64,000 bases of DNA, from NCBI RefSeq assembly GCF_016908395.1, contig NZ_JAFBDU010000001.1, positions 186,001 through 250,000 of the forward strand, given 5' to 3'. The notes below the pieces were generated by a model. It saw only the letters and a program-made list of their open reading frames with translations. It was not told the origin of the DNA and did not search any database. Each line of letters opens with the position of its first letter. Positions within the stretch are counted from its first letter, which is position 1. The translations under genes were made by a program, and so were the position numbers. The stretch is from Metabacillus crassostreae. GTDB lineage: Bacteria > Bacillota > Bacilli > Bacillales > Bacillaceae. Shown here piece after piece: positions 1 to 8,783 of the stretch.

Positions 1-559
1 AAATCGAAGCTGCTTCACTCATCGTTGTTAATGAAGAGATAAAGATGGGTGGTGTCATCATTGTGTTAACACGTGTTCTTAAAAGCTCAAGATTTTCGTC
101 ATCGTCGTCAATCGTTTTATTTTTCATTTCATCATACAAAGATTTTGTCCGTTCACCAATGCTTTCCCAGATTACCTTTGAAAACTCATTGTTTCGTGTC
201 ATAATTTCAAAGAAGTGACTTTTATTAAGTTTAAAAACCGTACAATCCTCAAGTGCTTGAACAGAAAAATTTAGTTCGCCACTAGTAAACATGACCATTA
301 GTCCAATAATGTCACCTGGATAATAGTACCTGAGGGAAATTTGTTTACCATTTCGTTGATGCAATATGTTTTTAGCTAAACCAGATACAAGAAAATACAA
401 ATCTAAATTTTCAGCTGTTTCATCTTCATGTAATAAAAATTCATTTTTAGAAAATGTTGTTTGCTTTGCTTTATCTGTCATATCTTGAAGCTGATACTCT
501 GTTAACAAAGTAAATGGGTAGTAATCTTTCAAAAGATGCATTAATTCAGTATTAGCCAT
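1..559 (-). CDS. CNMP-binding/CBS (DUF294-type) protein, 3' part missing
   Basis: The reading frame starts at an ATG (557-559, minus strand) and stays open to the window edge, so only the N-terminal 186 residues or so are present. AGGTGG lies just upstream. Residues about 20-130 form a cyclic-nucleotide-binding-type beta barrel (LYFLVSGLAK, LRYYYPGDIIGLM, FSVQALEDCTVFKL). An acidic linker with DDDDE follows, and then the start of a CBS domain (TPPIFISSLTTMSEAAS). CNMP, CBS, then a DUF294 putative nucleotidyltransferase is a known architecture of signalling proteins. The DUF294 part would lie outside the window, so that is inference. A Crp/Fnr regulator is less likely because a CBS segment, not a helix-turn-helix, follows the barrel. 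Confidence 0.75.
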   Translation of the reverse strand, partial: MANTELMHLLKDYYPFTLLTEYQLQDMTDKAKQTTFSKNEFLLHEDETAENLDLYFLVSGLAKNILHQRNGKQISLRYYYPGDIIGLMVMFTSGELNFSVQALEDCTVFKLNKSHFFEIMTRNNEFSKVIWESIGERTKSLYDEMKNKTIDDDDENLELLRTRVNTMMTPPIFISSLTTMSEAASI

Positions 560-724
560 GTTAGACACCACCTTACGTAATCATGTTTACTTTAACGGTA
601 ACATAGATTAATATGAAAATTAAAGCCTGATGATTTATATATAATAAAATGGCTGTATATTGTTTTTAGGATATAAAATTTGGTGCGAAATATCAGCTAT
701 AGAAAAAAGGAGTAAGGAGTACAT

Positions 725-1381
725 ATGAAGAAATTTAGCAAGCATTACAGCATTTTACTTTTAATATTTCTGTTCATATTAACTGGATGTGGTACAGCAG
801 ATAATACAACAGAGAATAACCAAAGTAATAATGGATCATCAAAACCTGCACAAAAAATTGAAGATAATCCTATTGTTACGATTGAGATGGAAAATAATGA
901 TTTAATCAAAATGGAATTATATCCAAATGTTGCACCGAACACAGTAAACAATTTTATTTCTTTAGTAGAATCCGGATTTTATGATGGACTTATTTTTCAT
1001 AGAGTTATTCCTGACTTTATGATACAAGGCGGTGACCCTGATGGTGTTGGAACTGGTGGTCCAGGATACACTATAAAAGGTGAATTCGAAGACAATGGCT
1101 TTGAAAATAGTTTAAAGCACGAAAGAGGTATTGTTTCAATGGCAAGATCACAAGCACCAGATTCTGCTGGCTCACAGTTTTTTATAATGGTTGCTGATAG
1201 TAGTAACTTAGATGGAAGCTATGCTGCCTTTGGTAAAGTAATTGAAGGAATGGATGCAGTTGATTCAATCGTTAATGTGAAAACAGATAAACAGGACAAG
1301 CCTAAAGAAGATCAAAAAATAAAAAAAGTAACAGTAGAAACTTTTGGTATAGATTATCCAGAACCTAAAAAAGCTGAGTAA
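725..1381 (+). CDS. Cyclophilin-type peptidyl-prolyl isomerase lipoprotein
   Basis: This 218-residue protein begins with a lipoprotein signal peptide; the lipobox LTGC puts the lipidated cysteine at residue 22. A Ser/Asn/Thr-rich linker follows, and then one cyclophilin domain (about 48-210) with FHRVIPDFMIQGGDPDG, GSQFFIM and AAFGKVIEGMD. Cyclophilins catalyse cis/trans isomerisation of Xaa-Pro bonds; with the lipobox this one should sit on the outer face of the membrane and help fold exported proteins. The start follows a GGAGT-type site. The gene is monocistronic and is closed by a hairpin with a U-tract just after the stop. Confidence 0.92.
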   Translation: MKKFSKHYSILLLIFLFILTGCGTADNTTENNQSNNGSSKPAQKIEDNPIVTIEMENNDLIKMELYPNVAPNTVNNFISLVESGFYDGLIFHRVIPDFMIQGGDPDGVGTGGPGYTIKGEFEDNGFENSLKHERGIVSMARSQAPDSAGSQFFIMVADSSNLDGSYAAFGKVIEGMDAVDSIVNVKTDKQDKPKEDQKIKKVTVETFGIDYPEPKKAE

Positions 1382-1388
1382 ATAGAGT

Positions 1389-1425
1389 AAAAAACAGTAG
1401 TTTTTAGAAAAATTACTGTTTTTTG
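1389..1425 (+). terminator. Rho-independent terminator after the cyclophilin gene
   Basis: Arms AAAACAGTA and TACTGTTTT flank an AT-rich loop and are followed by further T residues, eight bases after the stop codon. Confidence 0.7.
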
Positions 1426-1540
1426 TATTTTAAATAATCTCACAGCGAAAAAAGTGCAACTTTTTAAGGCATATTTCTTTACTGAAAATTAATAGTGTTG
1501 ATAAGATGGACAAGATTAGATTGAATAGTGAAAGGGGCTA

Positions 1541-2191
1541 ATGATTAATATGCATATAGAAGTATGGTCGGATATTGTGTGTCCGTTTTGTTATATAGGG
1601 AAAAAGCGATTGGAAGAAGCACTAGAACAGTTTTCTTATAAAGAAGAAGTGAAAGTTGAATTTCGTAGCTTTGAGCTTAATCCTCAAGCACCAATTCATG
1701 CAGAAGGAGATTATGTAGAGCTACTAGCGAAAAAGTACAATACATCAAAAGAGCAAATCATGACTATGAATAACCAATTAACAGAACAAGCTAAAGAAGT
1801 TGGTTTAATTTATCATCTCGATCAGGTAAAGCCTACAAATACATTTGATGCACATCGATTGATTCATTTCGCAAAAAAACATGGAAAAGAAAATGAAATG
1901 GTTGTTCGTCTATTTGACGCTTATTTTACAGAAGTTAAGCAAGTGGCTGATCACTCCACTCTTATTGAGCTTGCAGCTGAGGTTGGTTTAAATAAACAAG
2001 AAGTAAAAGAGATGTTAGATAGTACTAATTATGGTGATGATGTTCGCAAAGAGGAACAAGATGCAAACCAGATAGGTGTTACTGGTGTACCTTTCTTTGT
2101 GATAAATCGCAAATATGCTATCTCTGGTGCTCAACCTTCTGAAGTGTTTTTAGAGGTATTAGAAAAGGTTAAACAAGAAGATAGTGAATAA
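1541..2191 (+). CDS. DsbA-family oxidoreductase, FrnE-like
   Basis: The thioredoxin-fold motif SDIVCPFCYIGK lies at the N-terminus (CPFC, cysteines 14 and 17 from the first Met). An alpha-helical insertion follows, and then a cis-proline loop GVTGVPFFVI near residue 185, as in 2-hydroxychromene-2-carboxylate isomerase/FrnE proteins. Length (216 aa) is normal. There is no signal peptide, so the protein is cytoplasmic, with a probable role in disulfide or thiol stress chemistry. The start is uncertain: AAAGGGG at 1531-1537 is only 3 nt from this ATG and 12 nt from the second ATG at 1550 (MHIEVW), which many relatives would match. It is single-gene, with a strong terminator after it. Confidence 0.88.
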   Translation: MINMHIEVWSDIVCPFCYIGKKRLEEALEQFSYKEEVKVEFRSFELNPQAPIHAEGDYVELLAKKYNTSKEQIMTMNNQLTEQAKEVGLIYHLDQVKPTNTFDAHRLIHFAKKHGKENEMVVRLFDAYFTEVKQVADHSTLIELAAEVGLNKQEVKEMLDSTNYGDDVRKEEQDANQIGVTGVPFFVINRKYAISGAQPSEVFLEVLEKVKQEDSE

Positions 2192-2206
2192 TAAATTAAG
2201 TTTAGT

Positions 2207-2255
2207 AAAATGCCAAAAAACCCCTTCATAGTCTAAAGGGGTTTTTTGGCATTTT
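2207..2255 (+). terminator. Strong, near-symmetric terminator
   Basis: Twenty-base arms that begin AAAATGCC and end GGCATTTT enclose a nine-base loop, with CCCCTT/AAGGGG at the core. A and T tracts on both sides mean it could work in either direction. Confidence 0.9.
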
Positions 2256-2456
2256 GTGTTTCTAAATAGTATGAGTCTAATTGAGTGGATGACTGAAGGG
2301 TACTTTAGACTATTAAAATGTTAAAAACTAGCATAATTTTCTATTTTTCTTATCGTAGATATGGTATAATATTCATTTTTCATAATTTCTCTATACGAAA
2401 GATCATTGGTTTTATATAATAGAGTGAAAAGAAAAATAGAAAGTAAGTGAGGTAAG

Positions 2457-3359
2457 ATGAAAGAATTAGCTAATAAAAAGGATTTTATCGAAACCGTTCA
2501 GATGAAAGGGTTAACCATATCTCTCCTTGCTTCAGCTGATTCTACTGAAATTATCCATCATAAGCTTGAACCAAACTCTAGATGGGGATTAGAACCTGAA
2601 GAGGGCTGGATAGCTCTTGAATATATATTTATTTTATCTGGTGAGTTAAAACTATTAACAAACAATGGCTTTACGATATATAAGGCAGGAGATTCTTTTT
2701 ACAGAAGTCCTGTGAACGAACATTATCTGTTTCAATCAGTTGGTATAGCAGAGTTTTTGTATGTTACATCACAACCAGTGTTTCATCGCTATAGTCAAGT
2801 TTCAAAGGATTTGGTAAAACTAGCTATCTCTATTGAACAAAAGGATGGCTATACAAGTGATCATTGTGGTAGAATTAGTAAACTATCAATGCTAGTAGGG
2901 GAGCAGTTAGCGTTAAACTCACAACAATTACTTCGATTAAATATGGCCTCTTTTTTTCATGATATTGGCAAGGTGAAAATACCATTAAATATTTTACTAA
3001 AGCCAGGGGAGCTTACAGAAGAAGAGTGGATGATCATGAAAAGTCACTCAACCTATGGTAGACAGTTACTAGAAGAAACGAAACTCCCTTTGCTGAAAAA
3101 TGTTGGTGAAATTGTTGAGCAGCATCATGAACGTTATGATGGAAAAGGTTATCCTTATGGATTAACAAGTGAAGATATTAAAATTGAGGCTTCGATTATT
3201 TCAGTAGTTGATTCATTCGATGCGATGACAACAGACAGGCCATATCATAAAGCAAAGTCAAGAGAAGAGGCAATATCAGAAATTATTCGTTGTCGAGGTA
3301 CAATGTATGCACCAGAAGTAGTTGATGCGTTTATTTCTATACAATCCCATATGAATTAG
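2457..3359 (+). CDS. Cupin-HD-GYP fusion, probable cyclic-di-GMP phosphodiesterase
   Basis: The 300-residue protein has two parts. Residues about 10-110 look like a small cupin barrel (ALEYIFILSGELKLL, YKAGDSFYRSP, a C-terminal FLYVTSQPVFH). Residues about 115-295 are a full HD-GYP domain: HDIGK with H168/D169, the long loop KPGELTEEEW, HHERYDGKGYP at 223-233, and SVVDSFDAMTTDRPY. HD-GYP enzymes hydrolyse cyclic-di-GMP or related cyclic dinucleotides. The cupin presumably senses a ligand, which is inference; there is no receiver domain or membrane segment. GAGGTAAG precedes the ATG. The small exported-protein gene follows 10 bp downstream and is likely co-transcribed. Confidence 0.85.
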   Translation: MKELANKKDFIETVQMKGLTISLLASADSTEIIHHKLEPNSRWGLEPEEGWIALEYIFILSGELKLLTNNGFTIYKAGDSFYRSPVNEHYLFQSVGIAEFLYVTSQPVFHRYSQVSKDLVKLAISIEQKDGYTSDHCGRISKLSMLVGEQLALNSQQLLRLNMASFFHDIGKVKIPLNILLKPGELTEEEWMIMKSHSTYGRQLLEETKLPLLKNVGEIVEQHHERYDGKGYPYGLTSEDIKIEASIISVVDSFDAMTTDRPYHKAKSREEAISEIIRCRGTMYAPEVVDAFISIQSHMN

Positions 3360-3369
3360 GAGTGATTTT

Positions 3370-3690
3370 ATGAAAAAGTTAGGATTAATAGTTGCTGCAT
3401 TATTTTTTGTTATTTTAATAACTGTAACACCAGCAAAAGCTGCTTATCTTCCGGAATATGATAAGTATGTTGAGGTAAGTTATGAGGATGCTAGATATAT
3501 AGCAGACTTAGTAGGGTTAAAAGGCATTCCACTTGGTGAAGAAACAGCAAGACTGAGTTTTGAATTTCAAGAAACACTTATTGCAAAAATTGAAAAACGA
3601 TTAAACACGGAAATTGATCACTATTATATTTGGTTAACAGTAGACGGTCAACCTGTATTAGGCATAGATCCTCCGGTACCAATGTTTTAA
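3370..3690 (+). CDS. Small secreted protein of unknown function
   Basis: This 106-residue protein has a clear Sec signal peptide (MKKLGLIVAALFFVILITV) and a type I cleavage site near AKA-A at residue 24. The mature part is about 82 residues with no cysteine and no motif I recognise; it ends in a proline-rich tail (DPPVPMF). AGGAGTG precedes the ATG. It lies 10 bp after the cupin-HD-GYP gene and ends at a terminator, so the two form one operon. A periplasm-like or wall-associated role linked to the HD-GYP protein is only a guess from position. Confidence 0.75.
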   Translation: MKKLGLIVAALFFVILITVTPAKAAYLPEYDKYVEVSYEDARYIADLVGLKGIPLGEETARLSFEFQETLIAKIEKRLNTEIDHYYIWLTVDGQPVLGIDPPVPMF

Positions 3691-3691
3691 T

Positions 3692-3740
3692 AAAATCTCT
3701 CTTTATCAAGATTTATAGTTGATAAAGAGAGATTTTTTTC
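3692..3740 (+). terminator. Terminator of the HD-GYP operon
   Basis: Seventeen-base arms (AAATCTCTCTTTATCAA and its complement) with a nine-base loop, followed by TTTTTTT. Confidence 0.9.
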
Positions 3741-3849
3741 TATTTAGATTGTAATAATAATTTTCTTTTTTACATCTGTACAAGTATTAGTTGTAGCATT
3801 CATCTAGTTTGAACAGAATTAAATTTTTAAAAATGAGGATTCATTATAA

Positions 3850-4911
3850 CTACATTTCTTGATCTAATCCCGTTAATTTAATTAATAGATCATCATCATT
3901 AGAAGGGTTTCCACGACCGTCTCGATTACTTGTTATTGAATATAAAATATCATCTTTAATTAAGATGTCACGCATTCTGCCACTATTTGAATGAACAACG
4001 TCAACGTCTTTTGTTGTTAAATCAAAGCTTTGTATTTTTTCGCCTCTTAATGTTGCTATGTACAGTTTACCGTTAGAATAATCAATGCCAGAAGGTGCCC
4101 ATGTGTCTTCACCCGTGTGATAAAGAGGTGACTCCATATTTTGAGCTTTTTCATCACCTTGAATGACAGGCCAACCGTAGTTTGATCCAGGCTTTATTAA
4201 GTTGATTTCGTCATGCGCGCTCTGCCCATGTTCTGTGCTATATAAAGTACCTTTTTCATCCCATACTAAGCCTTGTGGATTGCGATGTCCATAAGAATAA
4301 ACGTAAGAGTTAGAAAATGGATTATCCTCTGGGATATGACCATCTAATGTCATACGTAATATTTTCCCGGCTAAACTGTTTTTGTCTTGAGATAAACTAG
4401 TATTACCTGAGTCACCTGTAGTTGCATATAACATGTTATCAGGTCCTATTTTGAGTCTCCCACCATTATGAATGACTCCACCTGGTATATCTTCTAATAT
4501 AACTTTCTTTTCAACCCAAGTCTGATTTTGTTTCTTTAAAAGGACAACTCGATTTTTAAGTAGGTTATTTTCCTTATAGGTATGGTAAGCATATGCTTGC
4601 TTTGTTGTCTTGAAGTCAGGAGCTAGGATAAATCCAAGTAAACCTCCTTCACCCTCGTGTTGAACCTTTTTTGTAACAGCTACTTCTTGTGAAGTCTTAT
4701 TATCAGACTCGATTTCTATTATTTTCCCACTACGTTGTGTAAGATAGAACCTTTCATCTTGTTTAGCAATTGTCCATGGAATATCCAGGTTCTTTGCTAA
4801 GATTTCTATTTCTGAGCCTGAAGCTGTGACATCTTCTTGGCTGTCAGTAGAATCTCCTAAAGAACAGCCCGATAAAAGACCTAATAAGACGATATATTTA
4901 ATGATTTTCAA
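3850..4911 (-). CDS. PQQ-dependent sugar dehydrogenase-like lipoprotein
   Basis: The 353-residue protein starts at TTG with GGAGTG upstream. A lipoprotein signal ends at LSGC (Cys16). The mature protein is a six-bladed beta propeller of the glucose/sorbosone dehydrogenase family: DIPWTIA, GEGGLLGFILAPDF, HNGGRLKIGPDNMLYATTGDSG, YSYGHRNPQGLVWD, STEHGQSAHDEINLI, GSNYGWPVIQG and WAPSGIDYS. Family members oxidise aldoses with PQQ, but many bacilli do not make PQQ, so the cofactor and activity here are unproven. It is surface-anchored and monocistronic on the minus strand. Confidence 0.9.
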   Translation of the reverse strand: MKIIKYIVLLGLLSGCSLGDSTDSQEDVTASGSEIEILAKNLDIPWTIAKQDERFYLTQRSGKIIEIESDNKTSQEVAVTKKVQHEGEGGLLGFILAPDFKTTKQAYAYHTYKENNLLKNRVVLLKKQNQTWVEKKVILEDIPGGVIHNGGRLKIGPDNMLYATTGDSGNTSLSQDKNSLAGKILRMTLDGHIPEDNPFSNSYVYSYGHRNPQGLVWDEKGTLYSTEHGQSAHDEINLIKPGSNYGWPVIQGDEKAQNMESPLYHTGEDTWAPSGIDYSNGKLYIATLRGEKIQSFDLTTKDVDVVHSNSGRMRDILIKDDILYSITSNRDGRGNPSNDDDLLIKLTGLDQEM

Positions 4912-5175
4912 TTAAATCACTCCATCTACCAAAATGTTTGTCTAATTCATCATAACAAGATTTAAGGAAGTAATCAAAAGTACTAATCACAAGGATATTC
5001 ACTATAAGAGAAAGATAGAAATATGATGATTTTGTTACAATTAAATGTTTCATTTGTAATTTTGCAGAAAATCTGCTTTAATTAGATGTTGCATTTTAAT
5101 AAAAATGTAAGATAAAAACGCAAGGAACCATCTCTGTATGTATATCTTGCAAATATAATATAGAAGGTGAAATAA

Positions 5176-6120
5176 ATGTCGAAAGAATATCGAGTTTTAT
5201 TATATTATCATTATGTTACCATTGATCAACCTGAAGAGTTCACCCAGCAACATCTAGAATTTTGTAAAAGCCTAGGGTTAAAGGGGAGAATTTTGATTGC
5301 CCATGAAGGGATAAATGGAACAATCTCTGGTACTGTTGAACAAACTGAACAGTATATGGCTGCGATGAAAAAAGATGAGCGCTTTGCAGACATGGTCTAC
5401 AAAATTGACGAAGAAGAAGGACATGCTTTCAAAAAAATGAAGGTTCGTTATCGTCCTGAGCTTGTGACTCTTCGTTTAGAAGAAGATGTTAATCCTTTGG
5501 AGTTAACAGGCAAATATTATAGCCCTCAGCAATTTCTTGAAGCAATGAAAGATGAAGATACAGTTGTGATTGATGCAAGAAATGACTATGAGTATGCAGT
5601 TGGTCACTTCCGAAATGCGATCCTACCTGATATTAATACATTTAAAGATTTACCAAATTGGATACGTGAAAATAAAGAGCAATTTGAAGGCAAAAAGATC
5701 TTAACGTATTGTACTGGTGGAATACGATGTGAAAAGTTTTCTGGCTGGTTACGTAAAGAAGGATTTGAAGATGTTGCTCAGTTACACGGTGGGATTGTTA
5801 CTTATGGGAAGGATCCTGAAGTTCAAGGGAAAGATTGGGAAGGTCAGTGCTATGTATTTGATGAGCGCCTTACTGTACCTGTCAACCAAGTAGAACCAAC
5901 CGTTGTAGGAAAAGATTACTATACTGGTGAACCTTGCGAACGTTTTATTAATTGTGGAAATCCTGAATGTAATAAAAAAATTCTTTGTTCAGAGGAAAAT
6001 GAGCATAAATTTCTAAGAGCTTGCAGTCATGAATGTCGAGTTCATGAAAGAAATCGTTATGTTACAGAACATGAACTAACAGAAGAGCAAGTAAAAGAGA
6101 AATTAGCAGCATTAGTATAA
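5176..6120 (+). CDS. trhO: tRNA uridine(34) hydroxylase TrhO (rhodanese family)
   Basis: This 314-residue protein has the TrhO layout: an N-terminal acylphosphatase-like domain (about 1-95, [17 protein letters not shown]), a rhodanese domain (about 115-215) with catalytic loop [15 protein letters not shown] (Cys179), and a cysteine-rich tail ([33 protein letters not shown]). The family hydroxylates U34 of certain tRNAs to ho5U. The B. subtilis relative is YbfQ. AGAAGGTG precedes the ATG. It is single-gene, with a terminator directly after it. Confidence 0.95.
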   Translation: MSKEYRVLLYYHYVTIDQPEEFTQQHLEFCKSLGLKGRILIAHEGINGTISGTVEQTEQYMAAMKKDERFADMVYKIDEEEGHAFKKMKVRYRPELVTLRLEEDVNPLELTGKYYSPQQFLEAMKDEDTVVIDARNDYEYAVGHFRNAILPDINTFKDLPNWIRENKEQFEGKKILTYCTGGIRCEKFSGWLRKEGFEDVAQLHGGIVTYGKDPEVQGKDWEGQCYVFDERLTVPVNQVEPTVVGKDYYTGEPCERFINCGNPECNKKILCSEENEHKFLRACSHECRVHERNRYVTEHELTEEQVKEKLAALV

Positions 6121-6133
6121 TAAGATCGAAAAA

Positions 6134-6175
6134 AAAACCATCTAACAAATTAAAGTTAGATGGTTTATTTTTTTC
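6134..6175 (+). terminator. Terminator after trhO
   Basis: AAACCATCTAAC and GTTAGATGGTTT arms around an eight-base loop, then a T-rich tract. Confidence 0.9.
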
Positions 6176-6333
6176 ATGTATTTTCAAACCCTCATTCTAT
6201 GAAAATCCATAAATTTCCTAAACTATCATTCTTTTTCAAATAAACGTAAGATTCCGAATAATTCTCAGCTTATTGACCTTTATAAGCTAGGTGTTATAAG
6301 TTAATAGGAGACATTGTAAACTGGGGGGAAGAT

Positions 6334-6957
6334 ATGTCTACCATAAAAAAATTACTTTTTGTATTACTCGGATTGGTTATTACATCTTTAGGCATCAAAA
6401 TTCTCTCAAACAGTTTATTAACTTTTGGAGGAACAGCTGGAATTGCAACCATTCTAACATATGTCACGAACATTTCTTGGGGTGTTTTATTCTTTATTGT
6501 AAACCTGCCTTTTTTCTTTATTTCCATTCAAGAGCTTGGAAAATGGTTTACAATTTCGAGTCTGTTATCTATTACAGGCATTTCATTTATTCGAGAAGGA
6601 CTAGATTTGTGGATTCCTGCATTTGATATTAATATCATATTGGCAACAGTAATTGCTGGTCTACTCATTGGATTTGGTGTTACATTTGTGCTAAACAATG
6701 GTTCATCATTAGGCGGTATTCATATTTTAGGTTTATATATAGATAAGAAATTTGGACTAAATAGAGGTATTGTTCTTTTTGTTTGTGATTCTCTTATTAT
6801 ACTGTTTGCAGTTGCAATAGTCGGTTGGTATAAAGGATTATTATCGATTTTTTGTATCTTTATTGCAAGTACTATTATTGGTCGATATAAGAAATCACCT
6901 ATTAAAGAAATGGAACGAGACCAAGAGGAACATTATGTTAGACAAAATGTACATTAA
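6334..6957 (+). CDS. YitT/YczE-family membrane protein
   Basis: The 207-residue protein has about five hydrophobic segments and the family glycine-rich stretches SLGIKILSNSLLTFGGTAGIATIL and FVLNNGSSLGGIHIL. The second is the recurring NNGSSLGG-type motif seen in DUF161/YitT proteins. It lacks the C-terminal DUF2179 domain of the long forms, so it is of the short YczE/YyaS type. Function is unknown; it is an integral membrane protein. GGGGG precedes the ATG. A paralogue lies at 47817-48422. Confidence 0.85.
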   Translation: MSTIKKLLFVLLGLVITSLGIKILSNSLLTFGGTAGIATILTYVTNISWGVLFFIVNLPFFFISIQELGKWFTISSLLSITGISFIREGLDLWIPAFDINIILATVIAGLLIGFGVTFVLNNGSSLGGIHILGLYIDKKFGLNRGIVLFVCDSLIILFAVAIVGWYKGLLSIFCIFIASTIIGRYKKSPIKEMERDQEEHYVRQNVH

Positions 6958-6965
6958 ATCCTTTT

Positions 6966-7075
6966 TTTAAGATTGTTGTTTTTTGAACTACTATTCATGA
7001 CGTAACGATACGCTGTATACTCACTTGTTTCGTCCGAGTTTTCAAGCAATAATGTTTCGAAAAACAGACCACTTA
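6966..7075. repeat. Degenerate copy of the TTGTTG...CGAAAA intergenic repeat
   Basis: It starts with ATTGTTGTTTTTTGAA and ends with AGCAATAATGTTTCGAAAA. This is the same plan as intergenic stretches near 14786, 18451, 26583 and 41441 (a TTTGTTG side and an AACAA...GAAAAGAG side). It is non-coding in both directions. Confidence 0.45.
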
Positions 7076-7163
7076 ATGGTTTACTACTCAAGATTGGAAA
7101 CAATTTTAGGGTAGTTTTTTTTTCGTTTCTTCTCTAAAGTATAGAGTAAGGGAGAGGAATAAA

Positions 7164-7451
7164 ATGAAGAAATACAGACCTGTTCATGAAATTTTAGCTA
7201 GTAAAGATGTTATATTAGCAAAAAGCTTCTTAAAGGAATTATGGTATGCAATTGAAGAGGAATATTTTTCTTTGTCTACAAATTATAAAGTATATAAACA
7301 ACAGTTAATGCATTTACGTGCAAGTGCACCTGTTAATTGGAGTTTAAATTGGAATGGAAGCCAATTCTATTTATCTACTATTATTGAAAATCACAGTGTA
7401 TTGCATGTGTCTATTAAATCGAATGGTCATGTTGAATATCATTTTAATTGA
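7164..7451 (+). CDS. Conserved-looking hypothetical protein, 95 aa
   Basis: The ATG follows AAGGGAGAGG with good spacing. The 95-residue product has no signal peptide or membrane segment. It starts with a helical basic/acidic region (MKKYRPVHEILASKD... LWYAIEEEYFSL) and ends in short beta-like stretches with many Trp, Asn and Ser (NWSLNWNGSQFYLS, HVSIKSNGHVEYHFN). I do not recognise a family. A promoter-like A/T-rich run with GTTTTTTTTTCG lies upstream. It stands alone. Confidence 0.65.
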   Translation: MKKYRPVHEILASKDVILAKSFLKELWYAIEEEYFSLSTNYKVYKQQLMHLRASAPVNWSLNWNGSQFYLSTIIENHSVLHVSIKSNGHVEYHFN

Positions 7452-7500
7452 GTCATGGCTCTACTTTAAGTGACCATGTTTTTTGTGGTAATCATATGAA

Positions 7501-7590
7501 GTTGATTGGAGCGAAAGGTGCGGACTTCTGCAGTTGGTCAATTCACTAATTTGCCCTTCAGAAAGAGAGCATACTGTAGCGAAAATCAAC
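7501..7590. repeat. Decayed GTTGATT...AATCAAC repeat element
   Basis: It begins GTTGATTGGAGCGAAAGGTGCGGACT and ends TAGCGAAAATCAAC, so the ends are inverted (GTTGATT/AATCAAC). The element at 35558-35706 has the same ends and the GACTCCTGC core. This matches a family of dispersed intergenic repeats often seen in Bacillaceae. The copy is short and internally eroded. Confidence 0.6.
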
Positions 7591-8049
7591 TTTAACAGTA
7601 CATGTTTCTCATAATGAAGTTTTGAAAATTATTTATAGAATTGTGAATGTGAATTATTTTTCCCTTCTCATTTTCACTACATTAATGATCACATTACTAT
7701 TTCTACCTCGTTAAGAAATCCATTTTGAAGCAACAATAGATCAAGTAGTCATCACTCCTAATTCTTTGTCAATCATTGTTTAAACACTTCAATAATTCTC
7801 AATTCAACATAAATGAACCTCTGATTGTCTTAACAAGTTTATATTCCTGTAATTTAGCCAAATCACTTTTTTAACTTCTTTAAAAACCGTGTTTAAGCAC
7901 CTCCATTTTATATAATGAATTTAAAGGTAACTCTTTGAATAGTTATCTTTTCTCAAAACGTGAAAGTGTTTATTTACAATGAGTAAAAATATTCGTTTTT
8001 ATTGTTTATATAAAATGAATATTTCTGATGAGTTGGTGGGAATTTAAAT
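7591..8049. other. AT-rich gene-free region before the coat gene
   Basis: No convincing gene is present on either strand. The only coding-like signal is a short broken frame on the minus strand (7799-7906). The last 100 bp before 8050 presumably hold the promoter for the coat-protein gene, but I could not identify a clear sigma-factor consensus. Confidence 0.5.
7799..7906 (-). pseudogene. Possible remnant of a small gene
   Basis: On the minus strand an ATG at 7906 opens a 36-codon frame interrupted by two TAA codons near its start. The tail after them (KSDLAKLQEYKLVKTIRGSFMLN) reads like real protein. A TATATAAAATGG box sits at the start. It may be a decayed gene or coincidence. Confidence 0.2.
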
Positions 8050-8085
8050 TTGGCTTTACAAAAAGTGCAAAAAGGAGGGAAACCT

Positions 8086-8637
8086 ATGCAGGTTCAACTG
8101 GGTGCTCATGAATTAATTGAAATCAATGAAGTCTTAAGCTGTATGGTCAATTCGATTAATCAATTTCAAATTTATAAGCCTTACTGTCAAGATCAAGAAC
8201 TAAAAAATATTTTGGAAAATCAATTGTCATTTATGACGAATGAGTATAATTCAATCGTCATTACGTTACAACAGAAAACAACGAGAAACCAGTTACCTAA
8301 TGTGGATCAGAAAATGGATGTTACACCGATCTACGGAATTAATAAAAACTCAGTACCAGAGGCACCAAATGCTTCAATAAACCAGTTAAATGATCGTGAT
8401 ATCTCATCAACTATGAATGGTAGTCACAAAGCATTAGCTGTTCTAAAGATGCAAGCTGCACTTGAGTGTACTGATTCACAAATTCGCGAAATGATGATTC
8501 AAAGTTCAAAAAATTGTGCTGATCAAGCTTTTGAAACATGGACTTATATGAATAAAAAAGGCTATTATCAAGTACCAGTTTTTGACCAAGCAACATCTAA
8601 AACCATGATTAATGGTTTTCAACAAAGTAGTTTCTAA
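8086..8637 (+). CDS. CotF-family spore coat protein
   Basis: The start is placed at ATG 8086 because AAAGGAGGG (8071-8079) lies 6 nt upstream; an upstream in-frame TTG at 8050 lacks a site. The 183-residue product begins MQVQLGAHELIEINEVLSCMVNSINQFQ and has the paired helical halves of the CotF/coat family: a first ferritin-like helical pair, a linker of about 40 residues rich in Pro and Asn, then ALAVLKMQAALECTDSQIREMMIQSS and a terminal KKGYYQVPVFDQAT, the YYQVP signature common in these proteins. It is expected in the spore coat, expressed late in the mother cell. Confidence 0.85.
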   Translation: MQVQLGAHELIEINEVLSCMVNSINQFQIYKPYCQDQELKNILENQLSFMTNEYNSIVITLQQKTTRNQLPNVDQKMDVTPIYGINKNSVPEAPNASINQLNDRDISSTMNGSHKALAVLKMQAALECTDSQIREMMIQSSKNCADQAFETWTYMNKKGYYQVPVFDQATSKTMINGFQQSSF

Positions 8638-8783
8638 CATAATCAATAAGGCATCTTTTTGTAGTTTTGCTGCTACTACTATTCATAATAGGTCAAGTAA
8701 CACATTGCTATCAAGGAGTCTCAATTAAAGTAGTATATATCATAACCAATAAAAATAACTTTTAATCATGGAGGGAATATCTT

